A stretch of 64,000 nt of DNA from Lineolata rhizophorae (GCA_010093515.1 MU001676.1:599997-663996), one strand, 5' to 3'. Shown: positions 42,801-54,883, counted from the stretch's first letter. Program-made: numbers and translations. Notes: a model not told the origin generated them from the letters alone.

Positions 42801-44293
42801 ATTGAAGCAGATGACGAAGAATAAACTTCTCCCCACCGTTGCGCCGTGACTAGATTCGCTCAACAGGAAGGGCGGGGAGCCAACCAAGATCCACGTGCCT
42901 ACCGATACGCCAATGTCAGGCGTGGACCTAGCAGTGGAGGCGAAATATAAGCAAGAGAATGCAAGGCCGGAAGACAATGAAAAGCTATGAAAGTCGCATA
43001 GCCAAGCAAGGCGACTGACTAACGGGTGCTAAGATGAAGTATGCGCAGCGAAAGGTGGTGGAACGAGTTTTTGAACAGTCGAGCTGACAGAATTGACGAA
43101 GACGACCAATGTCTCCAAAGCGCTGCGCGGCTGGAAGCGGGTGGCGCGGGGGCGCTTGGGCTCCGGCGTACAATCGGGCCGGGACCTTGTCGTGCGGCGC
43201 AGGTTGTGCCACTGCGGCCCATCCCTGGTGAAACACCAACGTCGCTACCTAATCGCCTCTGCTCTGAATGCTTGCGGTAAGTTGTGGTGTAGCGCAGCGT
43301 CCCACCCGCTGCAGGACGAAAACACGAAGGCCACGATGTCTCCGTCCCGTTAGCTGCTCCGCGCTTCATCTAGCCACGGAAACATTGGTGTTTCAACCTC
43401 CGCTGGCTACCACTAATTATAGCTTCATAGTTCCTTGCGAGGATCAAAGGTATTGAGAGATACCTCCCAAAATGTGTGAAATCAAACTTGGATGTTCACA
43501 CCTTGGTATTAGGTTGTAGTGCATGTTTTTTGACTGCACAAATGACTGTTAGATTCATCCATAGATTTTAGGTTTAGGCTGTCTCGTCGAGTATTGTTTT
43601 TAGATGTCGTACAAGGCGTTATCTTACGATAAACGCGGCGGAAGTGTGTTAGTGTAGAACAATTTAACTTCATTTTAAGGCTATACGCAGGATACTTTCA
43701 GAATTATTTCATGCACTAGCGAGTTGGTCCTTGGATTAGAGGTCATCTCGTCAGACTTAGATTTCGTTCAGGCGTAATCGCCACTCTCAATTCCCAGAAT
43801 CCAGCTAACAAGCCTTTAGCAACACAAAATGCCTTGTTTTCTCCTAGAAATGTTGCCATACGAAGTTATGCACTAGAGCGAAGTCTTTTGGCGTTACTCC
43901 AACTGTATAATGCAAGGGGCCTGCAGGCCCCGATATTTATTCGTCTGTCGCTTCGTTCCCACGATACTGAACAGCCACAAGGATGCTACCGACATTACAT
44001 CGCTATTGTAGTAAGATTGAGTAGCTTATTCCGCGCTAAGTTGATAGACACATACAAGTACTATCTGTATCGATTACAATCGATTACATTGTGATTACAA
44101 GGTATACATAATGTCAGCACATACATATTTTCGGTGCATTTACAGTACTGTCTTGACAAGCGCAACCCAGCCGTCTAGTGCGCTACAATACTTTACCCGG
44201 TATGGTGCGCAACCTCATGCTCTATCGCCACTATACCAAAAGGTGTAGCGTCACAGATAATATACTGTTCGTAAACGGACAGGTTATACTATA
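42801..44293. other. Intergenic region, no gene seen
   Basis: The hexokinase promoter side is mixed in composition. From 43400 to 44290 the DNA is AT-rich and without coding frames, possibly decayed repeat. No tRNA-like structure was recognised. Confidence 0.5.
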
Positions 44294-44919
44294 CTAAGGT
44301 GTTCTCGGTTTTTTGGTTCCATATTTTGACCTCGACTTCACCCGATTGCCAACACCGCCCTAGAACATGCTGATGTCAGCCGAAGCAGAGCATTCAGACC
44401 AGGAACCGAACTGACCAGGTCCAAAGCCCCTCTCACAAGCCGGTATCTCACACCAGGGCAGTCCTGTGCCCGGCCACCTCGGATAAGTACGACAGAATGC
44501 TGCTGAATATTGTGACCTAGGAAGACGATCAGAATGCTAATTCGTCCGACCGGCCATCGCCTCGCTCTCCGCTTCAAACCACGGAGCCACGTCGTACCTT
44601 CCCCAGGAATATATCCTGTGACCTCCTTCCCATTACTCAGGCGCATTCTCGCGACCTTTCGATTGGCGGAATTTGGCTTCTTCGGGTTGACAGTTGTAAC
44701 TTTGAGGCAAACGCCTTTCATCTGCGGTCTGTTGACAAGGGCAGGAGACGTCGGATGGCGAGCTCTCTGGGCAACGCGGCAGCCCCGGTTAACCTGGTTG
44801 TATGTGGCTTCGCGCGGCGTAGAGGAGGAGAAGAATCGGAGTGGTGGGCCCAAAGCACCGCAACGGTACGCCGCACGATTGACGGCAGCCAGGCGTCGCA
44901 GCATATGGAACGCCATCAT
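44294..44919 (-). CDS. Mitochondrial small-subunit ribosomal protein uS12m
   Basis: Exons 44598-44919, 44416-44516 and 44294-44359 give 162 residues. The first 45 or so residues ([19 protein letters not shown] ... [16 protein letters not shown]) form a mitochondrial presequence. The rest is universal S12: [60 protein letters not shown], and the end [14 protein letters not shown]. Both introns rebuild perfectly conserved blocks (GEG/HNIQQ and ALDL/GGVGNR). The protein sits at the decoding centre of the mitochondrial ribosome. It is transcribed divergently from eIF2B alpha across 240 bases. Confidence 0.96.
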
Positions 44920-45159
44920 GCCAACACGGTGATGTGGGTCGTTGCGAACGGCAGGGCGAGAGGTAGCCTTCGCGACAGAGGGATACTAGCGAGCGAGCGC
45001 ACGTGACTGAGAGCGCTTAGCGCGTTTGGCCGGCTAGCCGTTCATCGATTGTTCTTGACCCCTTTGCGCCAACCACCCACGAAAGGCGCACTGCACCGGC
45101 TTCGGAATAAGCAGTGTTCTTGGTTGCAAGGAAAGACACGTCATCCACAGACTTCAAAC
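44920..45159. promoter_or_regulatory. Bidirectional promoter region, uS12m / eIF2B alpha
   Basis: Only 240 bases separate the two divergent start codons (44919 minus and 45160 plus), so both core promoters and 5' leaders must share this space. Confidence 0.6.
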
Positions 45160-46285
45160 ATGGCCGCGTCACAGTCTTCGGCTTCCTTTGACATCGTGTC
45201 AACATACCGCCGACTGTTGTCTGAAGACCCGGAACTTACTATGCCCGTGGCCGCCATCGAATCTCTCGTCGAAGCATTCGCTGCAAGCCAGGCCTCAACC
45301 ATTTCCGAGACTTTGACTGTACTCTCAAACGCAACACACACACTCAAAGCCGCGATCCCAAATCCTATATCACTCTCTGCCGGCACGGATCTTTTCCAGC
45401 GCTATCTGATCACAACTCTCCGCCCAGGTGCCGGCGGTGACTTTGATGCGATCCGCTCTCATCTCCTTTCAAATGGGCGTCTCTTTGTCGAGAGAGCAAA
45501 AGCGTCTCGGGACAAGATCGCCGGATTTGGCCGTCATTTCATTCGAGATGGAGCTACAGTTCTAACCAACGGCGGCAGCCGCGTTGTTGGCGCCATGCTC
45601 CGATCAGCGGCGGATGCTAGTGGTGGGAGCGTGCGTTTCCGGGTAATATTTGCGCTTTCGCAAAATGAGCACGATGACAATGATGCTATCGAGGGAACAG
45701 AAATTGTCAAGTCTTTGCGGCAAAAAGGAGTGCCCGTTGCTACTATTCCTGAGGGTGCTGTGGCGTATTCCATGGGTAAGGTCGACATGGTCATTGTCGG
45801 AGCGGAAGGCGTTGTAGAGAACGGTGGCATTATCTCCCGCCTTGGAACATATCAGATGGGGATATTGGCCAAAGCGGCCGGGAAACCCTTTTACGTCGTT
45901 GCGGAAAGCCACAAGTTTGTCAGGCTATATCCACTAAGCCAATACGACCTTCCAATTAACCAACAGGTAATTGATTTTAAAATCGAAGGCGAGAACGATT
46001 GGAAACAAGGCCCGGACAGGGGTGTGCCGGACGATGAAGGAGTAGATGTTGGTCTCGAGGGGCAAGCAAAGCTTGCTAAGTCAAATATGCGCTCTTCGCA
46101 ATACTTTGGAAACGCATCGGCAAATGCAGTAGACTTTACAGTATGGATATTTCCTTACCTGTGCACACAATAGGAGCCCTGCTAACACATCTAAGCCTCC
46201 GGACCTCATCTCAGGAATCATTACTGAAAGTGGAGTACTCACGCCAAGCGCTGTTAGTGAAGAACTCATCAAAATTTGGTTTTGA
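45160..46285 (+). CDS. gcn3: Translation initiation factor eIF2B subunit alpha
   Basis: Exons 45160-46140 and 46196-46285 (intron GTATGG..CTAAG, phase 0) give 356 residues. It is a regulatory subunit of eIF2B, the GDP/GTP exchange factor for eIF2, and the sensor of phosphorylated eIF2 in the stress response. Motifs: FQRYLITTLRP near residue 80, IRDGATVLTNGGSRVVGAML, TIPEGAVAYSMGKVDMVIVG, AEGVVENGGIISRLGTYQMG and GKPFYVVAESHKFVRLYPLS. The second exon gives the standard end PPDLISGIITESGVLTPSAV, then SEELIKIWF. Without the intron the frame would end at an unrelated tail, so the splice is firm. The start at 45160 (AACATGGCC) is in good context; the frame upstream has no ATG. Confidence 0.96.
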
Positions 46286-46545
46286 GATTACGAGTATTCC
46301 TCTTGCTCTTTTCTGGTACGTGCATGCGGATATGAATATTCTTCTCAGAAGCGCTTTTCTTCGCCTTCGGCTTCTGAATCAAGCCCTGCCTAAGGGCAAG
46401 GGGCGGCATTGTCTCTTTATCCAAATACCTATTTACTCTTATGAACCTTATATGTTGCCTAATCGCTCATAACATCGCCCCTAAAGGTCGAGATAGTAAA
46501 AACAGTCACTAATCATATTTTACATCCAGAAGGAACTGTAATCCG

Positions 46546-47854
46546 TCAGACTCTTTCGAAGACCAAAAGTCCGTCATCTGCAATCTTCATGATTCCCGTC
46601 ATTACCTTGGCCTGGCCTCTTAAATCTACTCGATTTCCGACGCCCAAATCAACATCGTTCCAACCTTTCAGGCCACTAAAAAGAAGCGGTAGGGTAGATG
46701 ATTTCCAGATCGCCGTTCCGGTCTTCGACGTCATCCATATAATCCAAGTCAAGAAAACCAGGGCCAATAACACCAAGGTTATCGGGAAAACCAGCCAACT
46801 CCAAATGACGTGAACGTATATTTCCGCCGAAGCCCCGTCGCCTGATCGATAGATGCCCTGTGCTGAGTTCATATTTTCAACAGTTCGCGCGCTCTCCGTC
46901 GGAAGAGGCTGAACTTGGAATGCTACTACTTGCTGTATGAAAGGATCATACAGCAAAAATGCAGTGATGATGAATGCCCCCCAGGAAAGCAGGATCGCCT
47001 GGCATTTCAGCCCATATAGTAACCAGAATACACCCAGCGGACCTCGACTCGCGTCATCGAAGAGCTCAAGGTGATCCAATGGGCGAGGTCTATTCTGGAA
47101 ATATATCCACTTGGCTTGGCTGCGCGTCACTTCGTCAGATATTTCACATGGGTTCCGCATTAGGTCAGTTAGACACTCACCTCACGCATTCTGCCACTGG
47201 TACAACCATTGCTAACCTGCCAATAGCTGCAAGAAATGCAATTAAGGCGTTCAGGGACACCTTCAGACTCCAAGTTGACAATGGGCGGCCATCGGCTGAT
47301 GCCAAGACAACAAGTATCGTGGATGTGGATATCAGGCTGGTCAGAGCAGCGGCAATTTCCCAGAACCACCAGTTTTTGTACATCGAGGTCCTATTCGAGA
47401 ACGGCGGTGAGCTCGGGAGGGCCTTCTCTGACGAGCGCGACATCCCCATTAATATCGAAGGAGACTGCCGTGGTGTGGAGGCAATGTCCGGTGTCGATTG
47501 ACGACTCTGGGTCTGATAATTACAGTGATCCTGAGCAGCCATACTTCGCACTGCTGAATCGTACAACTGTTCCACGCCGAAGCGGATGTTACTATCCGAG
47601 TTCGATAGCTTCACCGTTTCTGCAAGCTGCTCGGTCCCTTGGTCGCCGGCATCGCTCAAGCGTGCGCTCGAGATAGAGCTTGGGACGCCGGACAACCTCT
47701 TGATGGGCTTCAGTGTCGATGCGCCGGCGGGTTGTTGGGCCGACATGCGCACCGGGGCAAGGTATCCAAGCGTCGGGCTGTCATCATGATGCGGTATCGG
47801 CGGTTCAGTAGCGTCGCTCTTGGTGGTGGTAAGTCGGGACACGTTTGAAGCCAT
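46546..47854 (-). CDS. DUF3176-type membrane protein lacking the large extracellular domain
   Basis: Exons 47181-47854 and 46546-47119 (intron GTGAGT..GCAG) give 415 residues. A disordered cytosolic N-terminus of about 160 residues is followed by NWWFWEIAAALTSLISTSTI (TM1), SLNALIAFLAAIGRLAMVVP (TM2), AECVSQAKWIYFQNRPRPL, FDDASRGPLGVFWLLYG, a third TM near 263-292 and a fourth near 327-353. The WWFWE start, the SQAKWIYF motif and the DDASRGP motif fit the fungal DUF3176 family. Family members usually carry several hundred extracellular residues between TM3 and TM4; here the loop is only about 34 residues (QVQPLPTESA ... GASAEIY). The C-terminal cytosolic part (KGWNDVDLGVGNRVDLRGQA) is intact. 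Function of the family is unknown. Confidence 0.8.
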
Positions 47855-48784
47855 GGGCGCAGGAGCTGGGACAATCCGGGACACATAGGGCTCCGCTTGA
47901 AGGTGTTTAGACGAGGACAGGACAAATGGAGCACTTTCAGGTCTCTGGTGAGCATCAAGCGAACGGCCGCCCCATCCTATCTATATATGCTAGGCGGGAA
48001 ATCGTGGCTCGGGTAGGGAACCATCTTGGAGAGGATGTGCTGCTGCGCCATCTTCGCCGTGTAACGCAACGGGGATGCAGATATGGCGAAGGCGAACGAT
48101 GAGGCTGGCGCCGCTTGTCGGACTCTAATACCGTTGCCCGGGGCCGTCGAAGCGCCTCCGGCTTTGGCGGCGCCGCGGCGCGCGGCTACGGTTCCATGGC
48201 AGCGCCGAGCGCGAGCGCGTAGCCTTTATTTGGGAGGCAATAAAGATCCTCCAGCGGCCCTCAAGCTCGCGCTGCGACGCTGCTATAATTACCGCGCCCC
48301 TTTCGCGCGTTCGCCGCTGCGGCGCAGCGCCCGCCCTGTTCGCGCCCCGCCCCATCGAGGACTGCGAGGATCGCGAAACTCGCGAGCGCATCGAGGCAAA
48401 ACCAGGCGTCCTCGCGGCGGACCGCCCGGTGTGTGAGGCTGGGCCACAAGAAGACTTCGCCAGCAGCCGTCACCTCTTATCTAGAGTCGTTCGCGTCGGA
48501 TGGACCTACCCGATTTCGACAAGACCGGCGTGCCACCGCTATCTCTCTCCCACTCTCTCGGTGTGCCTGATTTTTCTCCAGCTCGATGTCGTTGTGCGCC
48601 GCGCTCGCCGGTCAACCCGTAGACCTACTTAAGTAGACCCGTCGGCGCCGCTCTTCACTCCAGAGCTTTTCTGCGTGGTGTCTTGCTAGCCCTGTCGTCC
48701 ATTGAACATTCTTGCTGCGTCGACGAGCCGTGGACAGCCTCGCCCGAACTTCTTGGCCCCAGTGAGCCCACGGTTGATGCCACC
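47855..48784. other. Divergent intergenic region, no gene seen
   Basis: 930 bases between the divergent starts of the DUF3176-type gene and the MATE gene. GC-rich frames near 48083-48473 on both strands are not credible. It should contain both promoters. Confidence 0.5.
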
Positions 48785-51059
48785 ATGAACTCTCCACCAC
48801 ACCAACGACCCTCTCATCACGACAGTCACACCCCGCAGGATGTCATCTTCGGCCCCGGCTCTCCCCTAGTAGAGACGATTATCGGCCAAGATCTAGAATA
48901 TGAGTCCATTGTCTGGCATTCCCGCTCAAGTCCGTCGCCAAACTCTTCCCAGGACGCGGAGTGGCTGAACGACCACCCCGGCAACCATTCCATGGCAGAG
49001 TCGTATCGGCGCCCCAGCTTCATTGCCAGCGGCCCCAGGAGCACTGTAGTTGCCGCTCTCTCCCTCCCAGATCACGGATACTTATCGCGAAGAGAGCGCG
49101 ATGCCATTCGAGACGAAGAACGGGGCTTACTTCGCGACAGTAACTGTCTGCCTCGAGAGCGTATTGATCGTGACGCCCGCGGTCTGACTATCGGTAAACG
49201 CCTGTCTCTTCCGGGGCTACGCAAAGCTAGGAGTCACCAAGACGAAGAATCGCGTCCAGGGATGCTTCGTACCGGCAGCGGGCGGGGGGTGTCAGAGACT
49301 AGCCCGCTTCTCACTGGCTCTGTGGTAACTGATCACGAACAGCAGACAAGCAATGAGGAAGATATTGACAAAAAGTGGGAAGAGGCCGTCGTAGCCGGTA
49401 AAATTAAGACTACGTGGCAGCGAGAGGTCAAAGTACTAGGCAGGTACTCCAGTCCTCTTGTTCTGACATTCATACTTCAGTACTCTCTCACTGTCGCGAG
49501 CATTTTTGCCGTTGGCCACATTGGAAAGGCAGAGTTGGGTGCCGTGAGTTTGGCTAGTAGTGAGTACATCCAACCTCTCGAACGTCACCTTGAGGCAAAT
49601 TTTGATAATTTTAACACGCATTAGTGACGGCAAATATTACGGGATACGCCGTCTATCAGGGTCTTGCCACGTCTCTAGACACTTTGTGTGCCCAGGCGTA
49701 TGGTTCTGGAAGGAAGAAGCTCGTCGGATTGCAACTGCAACGGATGGTGTACTTCCTGTGGCTCATCACTATTCCCATTGGCATCATCTGGCTCAGCGGC
49801 ACTGCTATACTTCGAGCCATTGTCCCGGAAAAGGATACAGCCGCTTTGGCGGGGTTGTATCTTAAAATAATTCTGCTCGGAGCTCCTGGATACGCTGCGT
49901 TCGAGAGCGGCAAGAGATTCGTGCAGGCTCAAGGCTTGTTTTCCGCCACCTTGTATTGCTTGCTGGTCTGCGCGCCGCTGAATGCATTGATGAACTGGCT
50001 TTTTGTGTGGGTAAGTATAGTAGCCTCCACAATACTGCTTTACTCGTCTTTCTAACTTGCCAGCAGCAATTCAATTTGGGGTTTGTTGGCGCCCCAATTG
50101 CAGTGACCATAACGGAGAATCTCCTCCCACTATGCCTCTTTCTATATGTCCGGTTCGTGGATGGCATGCAGTGCTGGGGCGGCTTCGAACGACGTGCCTT
50201 CAAAAATTGGGGCCCTATGATCAAACTTGCGTTACCAGGACTTGTCATGGTGCTTGCAGAGTTTCTGGCGTTCGAGATCCTAACCCTCTCGGCAAGTTGG
50301 CTATCCGCAACTCATCTGGCAGCACAGTCTGTGCTTAGCACATTGACGGCCTTGACATTCCAGATCCCCTTTCCTGTTTCTATCGCGGCCTCTACGAGAG
50401 TTGCCAATCTTATCGGTGCCACGCTGTCCGACGCTGCTAAAACAGCTGCGAAAGTAGCCCTTATAGCGGCGTGCTTTATAGGAGCCTTCAATATCACTCT
50501 TCTAAGCAGCCTAAGAGAATACATCCCGAAGCTCTTCACTAGTGAGACGGACGTTATTCAAATGGTTGCTTGCGTTCTTCCGCTTTGCGCGGCGTTCCAG
50601 TTATTTGACGCCCTAGCTACCAACTGCAATGGCATATTGAGAGGCCTTGGTAGGCAGGAAATTGGCGGATATGTGAATCTGTTTGCATATTATGTGGTAA
50701 GTTTACGGCGTAGAGTGCCTAACTCTGGCTAACATTCTGAGCCTGGCTAATTAATCAGATCGCTATCCCGATATCTTTCGGCACCGGATTCGGCCTTCAC
50801 TGGGGCCTTTATGGTTTGTGGGCAGTAAGTACAATTACTCGCGGATTTAATTTGTTACGATGCGCCCATTAACATTGATTCCAGGGCCCTGCAGTCGCAC
50901 TAGGAATGTAAGTGACCTAATTAACCCATCCTACTCTGTAGTTCCCCAATATATGCTAATATCATCTGCAGAGTAGCTTCAGTCGAGGGGATATTCATAT
51001 ACCGTGTGAGCTGGGAACGTGCGGTTGCAGAAGCGCAAACCCGTAATAGTATGGGGTGA
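48785..51059 (+). CDS. MATE-family multidrug/toxic compound efflux transporter
   Basis: Six exons: 48785-49559, 49625-50010, 50067-50696, 50759-50824, 50885-50907 and 50972-51059, giving 655 residues. A hydrophilic Ser/Arg/Glu-rich N-terminus of about 215 residues precedes the MATE core, which starts TTWQREVKVLGRYSSPLVLT. Motifs: GHIGKAELGAVSLAS, then MTANITGYAVYQGLATSLDT after the first splice, CAQAYGSGRKKLVGLQLQR, LLGAPGYAAFESGKRFVQAQ, and GFVGAPIAVTITENLLPL. The C-terminal half repeats the fold (MIKLALPGLVMVLAEFLAFE; CNGILRGLGRQEIGGYVNLF). Members export organic cations or metabolites in exchange for H+ or Na+; the yeast relative Erc1 affects ethionine resistance. The third exon has a CAGCAG acceptor pair at 50061-50066, so one Gln may be optional. 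The 23-nt fifth exon is small but keeps frame. Confidence 0.93.
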
Positions 51060-51425
51060 CGAATATCCTGGTCTCAGTGTAATTGCAACTGCCCGTCAAC
51101 ATGTGTTGTTATTGCTGAGGTGTTCGTTTTGCACGAGGAGTTCTTATTTAGACGCGATGAGCATTCTTGGTCTGCGTGTTGGATCTATCAAAAGCTTTCA
51201 TATGAGTATATGTGGTTTCCCTGCTCCACGCTTGCATTGTACCGAAGCTTCCCACAACCCGATCGGCTTAAAGATGCATAAAAATCGCAAAAGCATTGAT
51301 GGATTCCATACCTAGCTCCGTGCAGAACATTATGCCTACGACTCAACTACCATGTGCGAGTATCAACGCCGGTAGGTTAGTATCGTCTAAAAGCGGGGAG
51401 CGTCTTCTTACGCCTTCATGCTCAA
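51060..51425. other. Convergent intergenic region, no gene seen
   Basis: 366 bases between the 3' ends of the MATE gene and the following minus-strand gene. No coding frame is credible. Confidence 0.5.
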
Positions 51426-54400
51426 TTACAGGATCGCAGCACTTTCCCATGTCTGATCCAGGGCTTGGTTAACCCTACGGAGAACCTGCTCCCCACACAT
51501 TACATTTGAAAAGGCGCGAGTACGCTCTGCAGAACCCATCTCGACAAACACTCGAATCGCACTCTTTCCTCGGTGACCGCTTACCTGCTTGTTAACATCT
51601 TGACTTGGGTACGCGACGTCCGCAGCTAGCGAGCTTCGACTCAATTCCCTTTTAACCCGTCCAATGACCAGCTGGGCGGCGCAAGAGTTGAGCCCTGCCC
51701 GACGAAGGACATGCTCCCACTTTCGATCTGTCAGTGGCGGGGGCGTGGCTGAGAGTAAGTAGCTTGCTTACTGAGGTCTCTTCATCCCTCGTTGTGCATT
51801 CTTGGGACATCCTGAACCTAGCCATGGTGCCGACAATCCACCTAGCCATCATACCATTGTCGCCAGCCACATACATGAAATGAACATCTGCATCGACTTG
51901 ACTCAAAAGACCCGAAAATTCTGCCAGTGATTCCGCGCACTCTTCAGTTAAGGCTGCATGTGCATCGATCTGACAATGTATACCATAATCATCCATCCGG
52001 GTAGATATACTATCATCTGCGAGCAGTAGGATTCGCTCGTATTTACGAGCAGTAAGGAGCACACGTTCCCTTATACCTATTCGAGGGGCCTGTCCCGGTA
52101 GAGATCGCTGGCGCAGCAACTGCATAGATGTGCAAATAAGTCCAGCTGATGGAGAAATACATATATCGGATTCAAAGCCTAGCAAGGATGGCCCACCCAT
52201 CGAAAGCGTCTGTCCGATAAGGTCTTTTCCCGCGGCGATCTCTCGTTCAACCCACCCGGCCTGGGGATATCGGTTCTGAATGGCACGGAAGATTGACCGA
52301 TGACTCATAAAAGAAGATGATACAACGAAAGTCTGTTTTGGAAGGTCGAAAAACCAACTGGGCCAAGGTATGTTCGTATGATAGCGACGGTGATCAAACT
52401 TGGAGTCCGAACCCAAGGAGCGTTCCATAGTACAGTCATTGGTTGTTTTGGCTAGGACGGACTGAGAGGTAACAGTTGTATCTATGTTTCGCCGAATTAT
52501 GTTTCCATCTTGGTGAAGCGCCATGAATCTTGAAATTTCCCGGCCTGCTGAGAACGACCAGCCAAATCCGAATTGTGGGGCTTTGAATTCAAAGCTAGGA
52601 TCACCTTTCCTATACTCCGTTTCGCTTGCGTTCTCGATCCCGAACTTGGAAGCTACTCTCGTCGGTGATGCGAATAAACTAGAGGTAGGTTGGCTCGTTA
52701 AGTAAATTCGGGATCCATGACAACCGTTTTGCGATATGGGCGGATGGCCTGATGCGGGTTGAACAATGTCTGCTTCAAACCACCATCTATCGTCCAGTTC
52801 TGAGTCAGTATCACTAGACCGATCGAATTCTAGGATCCTTAGCCCCGGCGATTTCCAGGAAAGAGAGTCAATTGTTACGATCTCGTCTGCTTGCATCCGC
52901 GACAAAAGATTACTAAGTGACTCCGCCTCTTCCATTCTTTCTGACAGACAGGGATTTTCAAAATTGTGCGGGAGAGGTGTCCAGGATAACTGCCTTTCCA
53001 TAATTGCCAACCCGTGCCAGCGCATCACAGCAGATACAAAATCTTCGCGCAACCATAGGTCTGGACACTTTCCTATATCTGTCTTTGCCTCCATCTGGTT
53101 GTGTGCGGTTGTATTACGGTCTCCCCAGGACACAACTGGTAGAGAGAAATCCACGATAGGTACGTGCACTCTACTCGTTGAATCTGCTTGGTTTAATTGT
53201 TCTTGCTCGATCGGGCCACTTGTATCCATCTGTAGAGGATCAAACATATCGACGATCATGGAATTGTAGTTTTTGGATGAAGTTTTCTCAAGCAAATTTA
53301 GTCCTTCTCTGGCCCCGGACTCTAAATTGTCAAGCTCATCCACGAGCATGCCTGACTTTGTTTTCTTCCAAGGAGGTTCAGTCGACGAAGGCGGGGTTAG
53401 AGGGTTCTCGACTCTCAAGTCCGAAATTCTCCTTTTCCCATTTCTTGAGGACAGCAACGGATTTTCAGGTGGCGAACTCTGTAGGTTTTGACCTAATATG
53501 TCCCTAATGGGCAAGTCCGAATTAACGTCTTGATTCCATTTGTCCCTCTTAATGTTATCAGCATCAAAAATAGTAGTCTCGAGTTGTTCTGTTGCGCCCG
53601 CTGTGAAGGCTGTATCGTCTAAAGAGAAAATCATGTCACATTCCGGTGTGGATGGTACGCAAGTTGCTAGTGGGGATGAATTTGGAACGAGCGGCGGCGT
53701 GATTGTACCTCGGATGGGGACCTGGCGGGGTTATTAGCGAACACGTTGTACCATTCTGATATTGTTGCCTGCCTTTATGCGAGTTGACCGCTGGTTTAGT
53801 AAGGTCTCAGTTTCCAGTCGTATCTGTCCCACGTCTGGTCGAACTGAGGACCTGAGAAGGTCAATTGCAGACGCACGTATCACTAATTTCTCGGTGTTCG
53901 CGGCTACGCTGGTTTCCCTTGCCTGTTGGAAGCGTCGTTCGGGCCAACGCAGTCCTTCGTCATTTTCCTCGTCAACATACTCCAGAGGAATCCTATGGTC
54001 AACAGTGCAAGGATCTTGATGCTGCCCAAAGTGTATTATATCAAATTCATTATCGGTCCTCAACAGGGGAAGCTCTAGCCTCGTACGAGCACGCGGCCCT
54101 CTAGGGATCTCGGACGCTGAACTGTGAAAGGGAAGTATGCTCCCGGGATCCTGCAGCGCGGAACGCAGGAAGAGAGCGGTAAGTCGGTCGACACTGAGGC
54201 GCTCTAACTCCGGGCGAGCATTTGACGAGGGAATCCGAAAGTTTTCGGGCTCAAGCCGCCCAACGTCTGACGTTCCCAGGCTCCCGTCATTCCACAGACC
54301 AAACCCGTCGTCACAGAGTATGTCGAACGCAAAGTGGTCGCGACAGAGGCCGCTATGGCGGGCATGCTCCAAGAGTTCCAGATCATCGTCATGCAGGGGC

Positions 54401-54426
54401 CCAAAGCTAGGTGGGACCTTCGGCAT
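51426..54426 (-). CDS. Conserved fungal protein with XPF-like C-terminal region (DUF7102-like)
   Basis: Proposed exons are 53752-54426, 51772-53721 and 51426-51719, giving 972 residues. The N-terminus is acidic (DDDLELLEHARHSGLCRDHF). The middle is largely disordered with NPLTPPSSTEPPWKKTKSG. Residues about 745-870 read ISPSAGLICTSMQLLRQRSL, RERVLLTARKYERILLLADD, AESLAEFSGLLSQVDADVHF and MYVAGDNGMMARWIVGTMAR, which resembles the inactive XPF/ERCC4 nuclease-like fold found in fungal DUF7102 proteins and in meiotic Zip2/SHOC1 proteins. The last splice (intron 51720-51771) gives SWEHVLRRAGLNSCAAQLV, a helix-hairpin-helix-like end. The acceptor AAAG is used because it alone restores frame. The first junction is a problem: the only intron that joins in phase is 53722-53751, just 30 nt. 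A meiotic or repair role is inference. Confidence 0.65.
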
Positions 54427-54883
54427 GTCGGCTTTAGCGCCTGCTGCAGGCTACGAGCAACCCTCGAGTCCGACGTCGCCAGCAAAGAATGTCAGAGAAG
54501 CAATGAACGCGCACCTAACTCGGCCGGGCACGCGGGTTGTGGTAGAAGACAGGTAGGCAGGTAAGCATAAGTGCTACTATGTAGGTCCCTACGTAAAAGG
54601 GTTCCTTCCACGCAGCGGACCGGATCTAGCCTCGCCACCGGCCCGTAGCGGGAAGTCGCGAACACGCGCGCCTGCCGCAAGAGACTGCTAGCACCTGACT
54701 CCCGCCGGACCCGGCGAGACGCCAAGGCCGGCGAGGCGCGTGAAGCCCGGGCCGGGACGGGAGCCTGCGGGGGAGACGCGACGCACTGGACAGCGCAAAC
54801 CGGAACTGTCGAAGGGAGTAATGGCACCTCCAACAGGCAGCCGGCAGGCGCTCAGCCGCGGCCGCGTCGCTGCTCCCCCGAGG
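54427..54883. other. Intergenic region, no gene seen
   Basis: The promoter side of the XPF-like gene and the 3' flank of FIP1. GC-rich, with no reading frame of coding character. Confidence 0.5.

Noticed and set aside
48083-48473. Frames of 70-117 residues between the DUF3176 and MATE genes
   Set aside because: Arg/Ala/Pro-rich on both strands, no motif; promoter DNA of the two divergent genes is the simpler reading.
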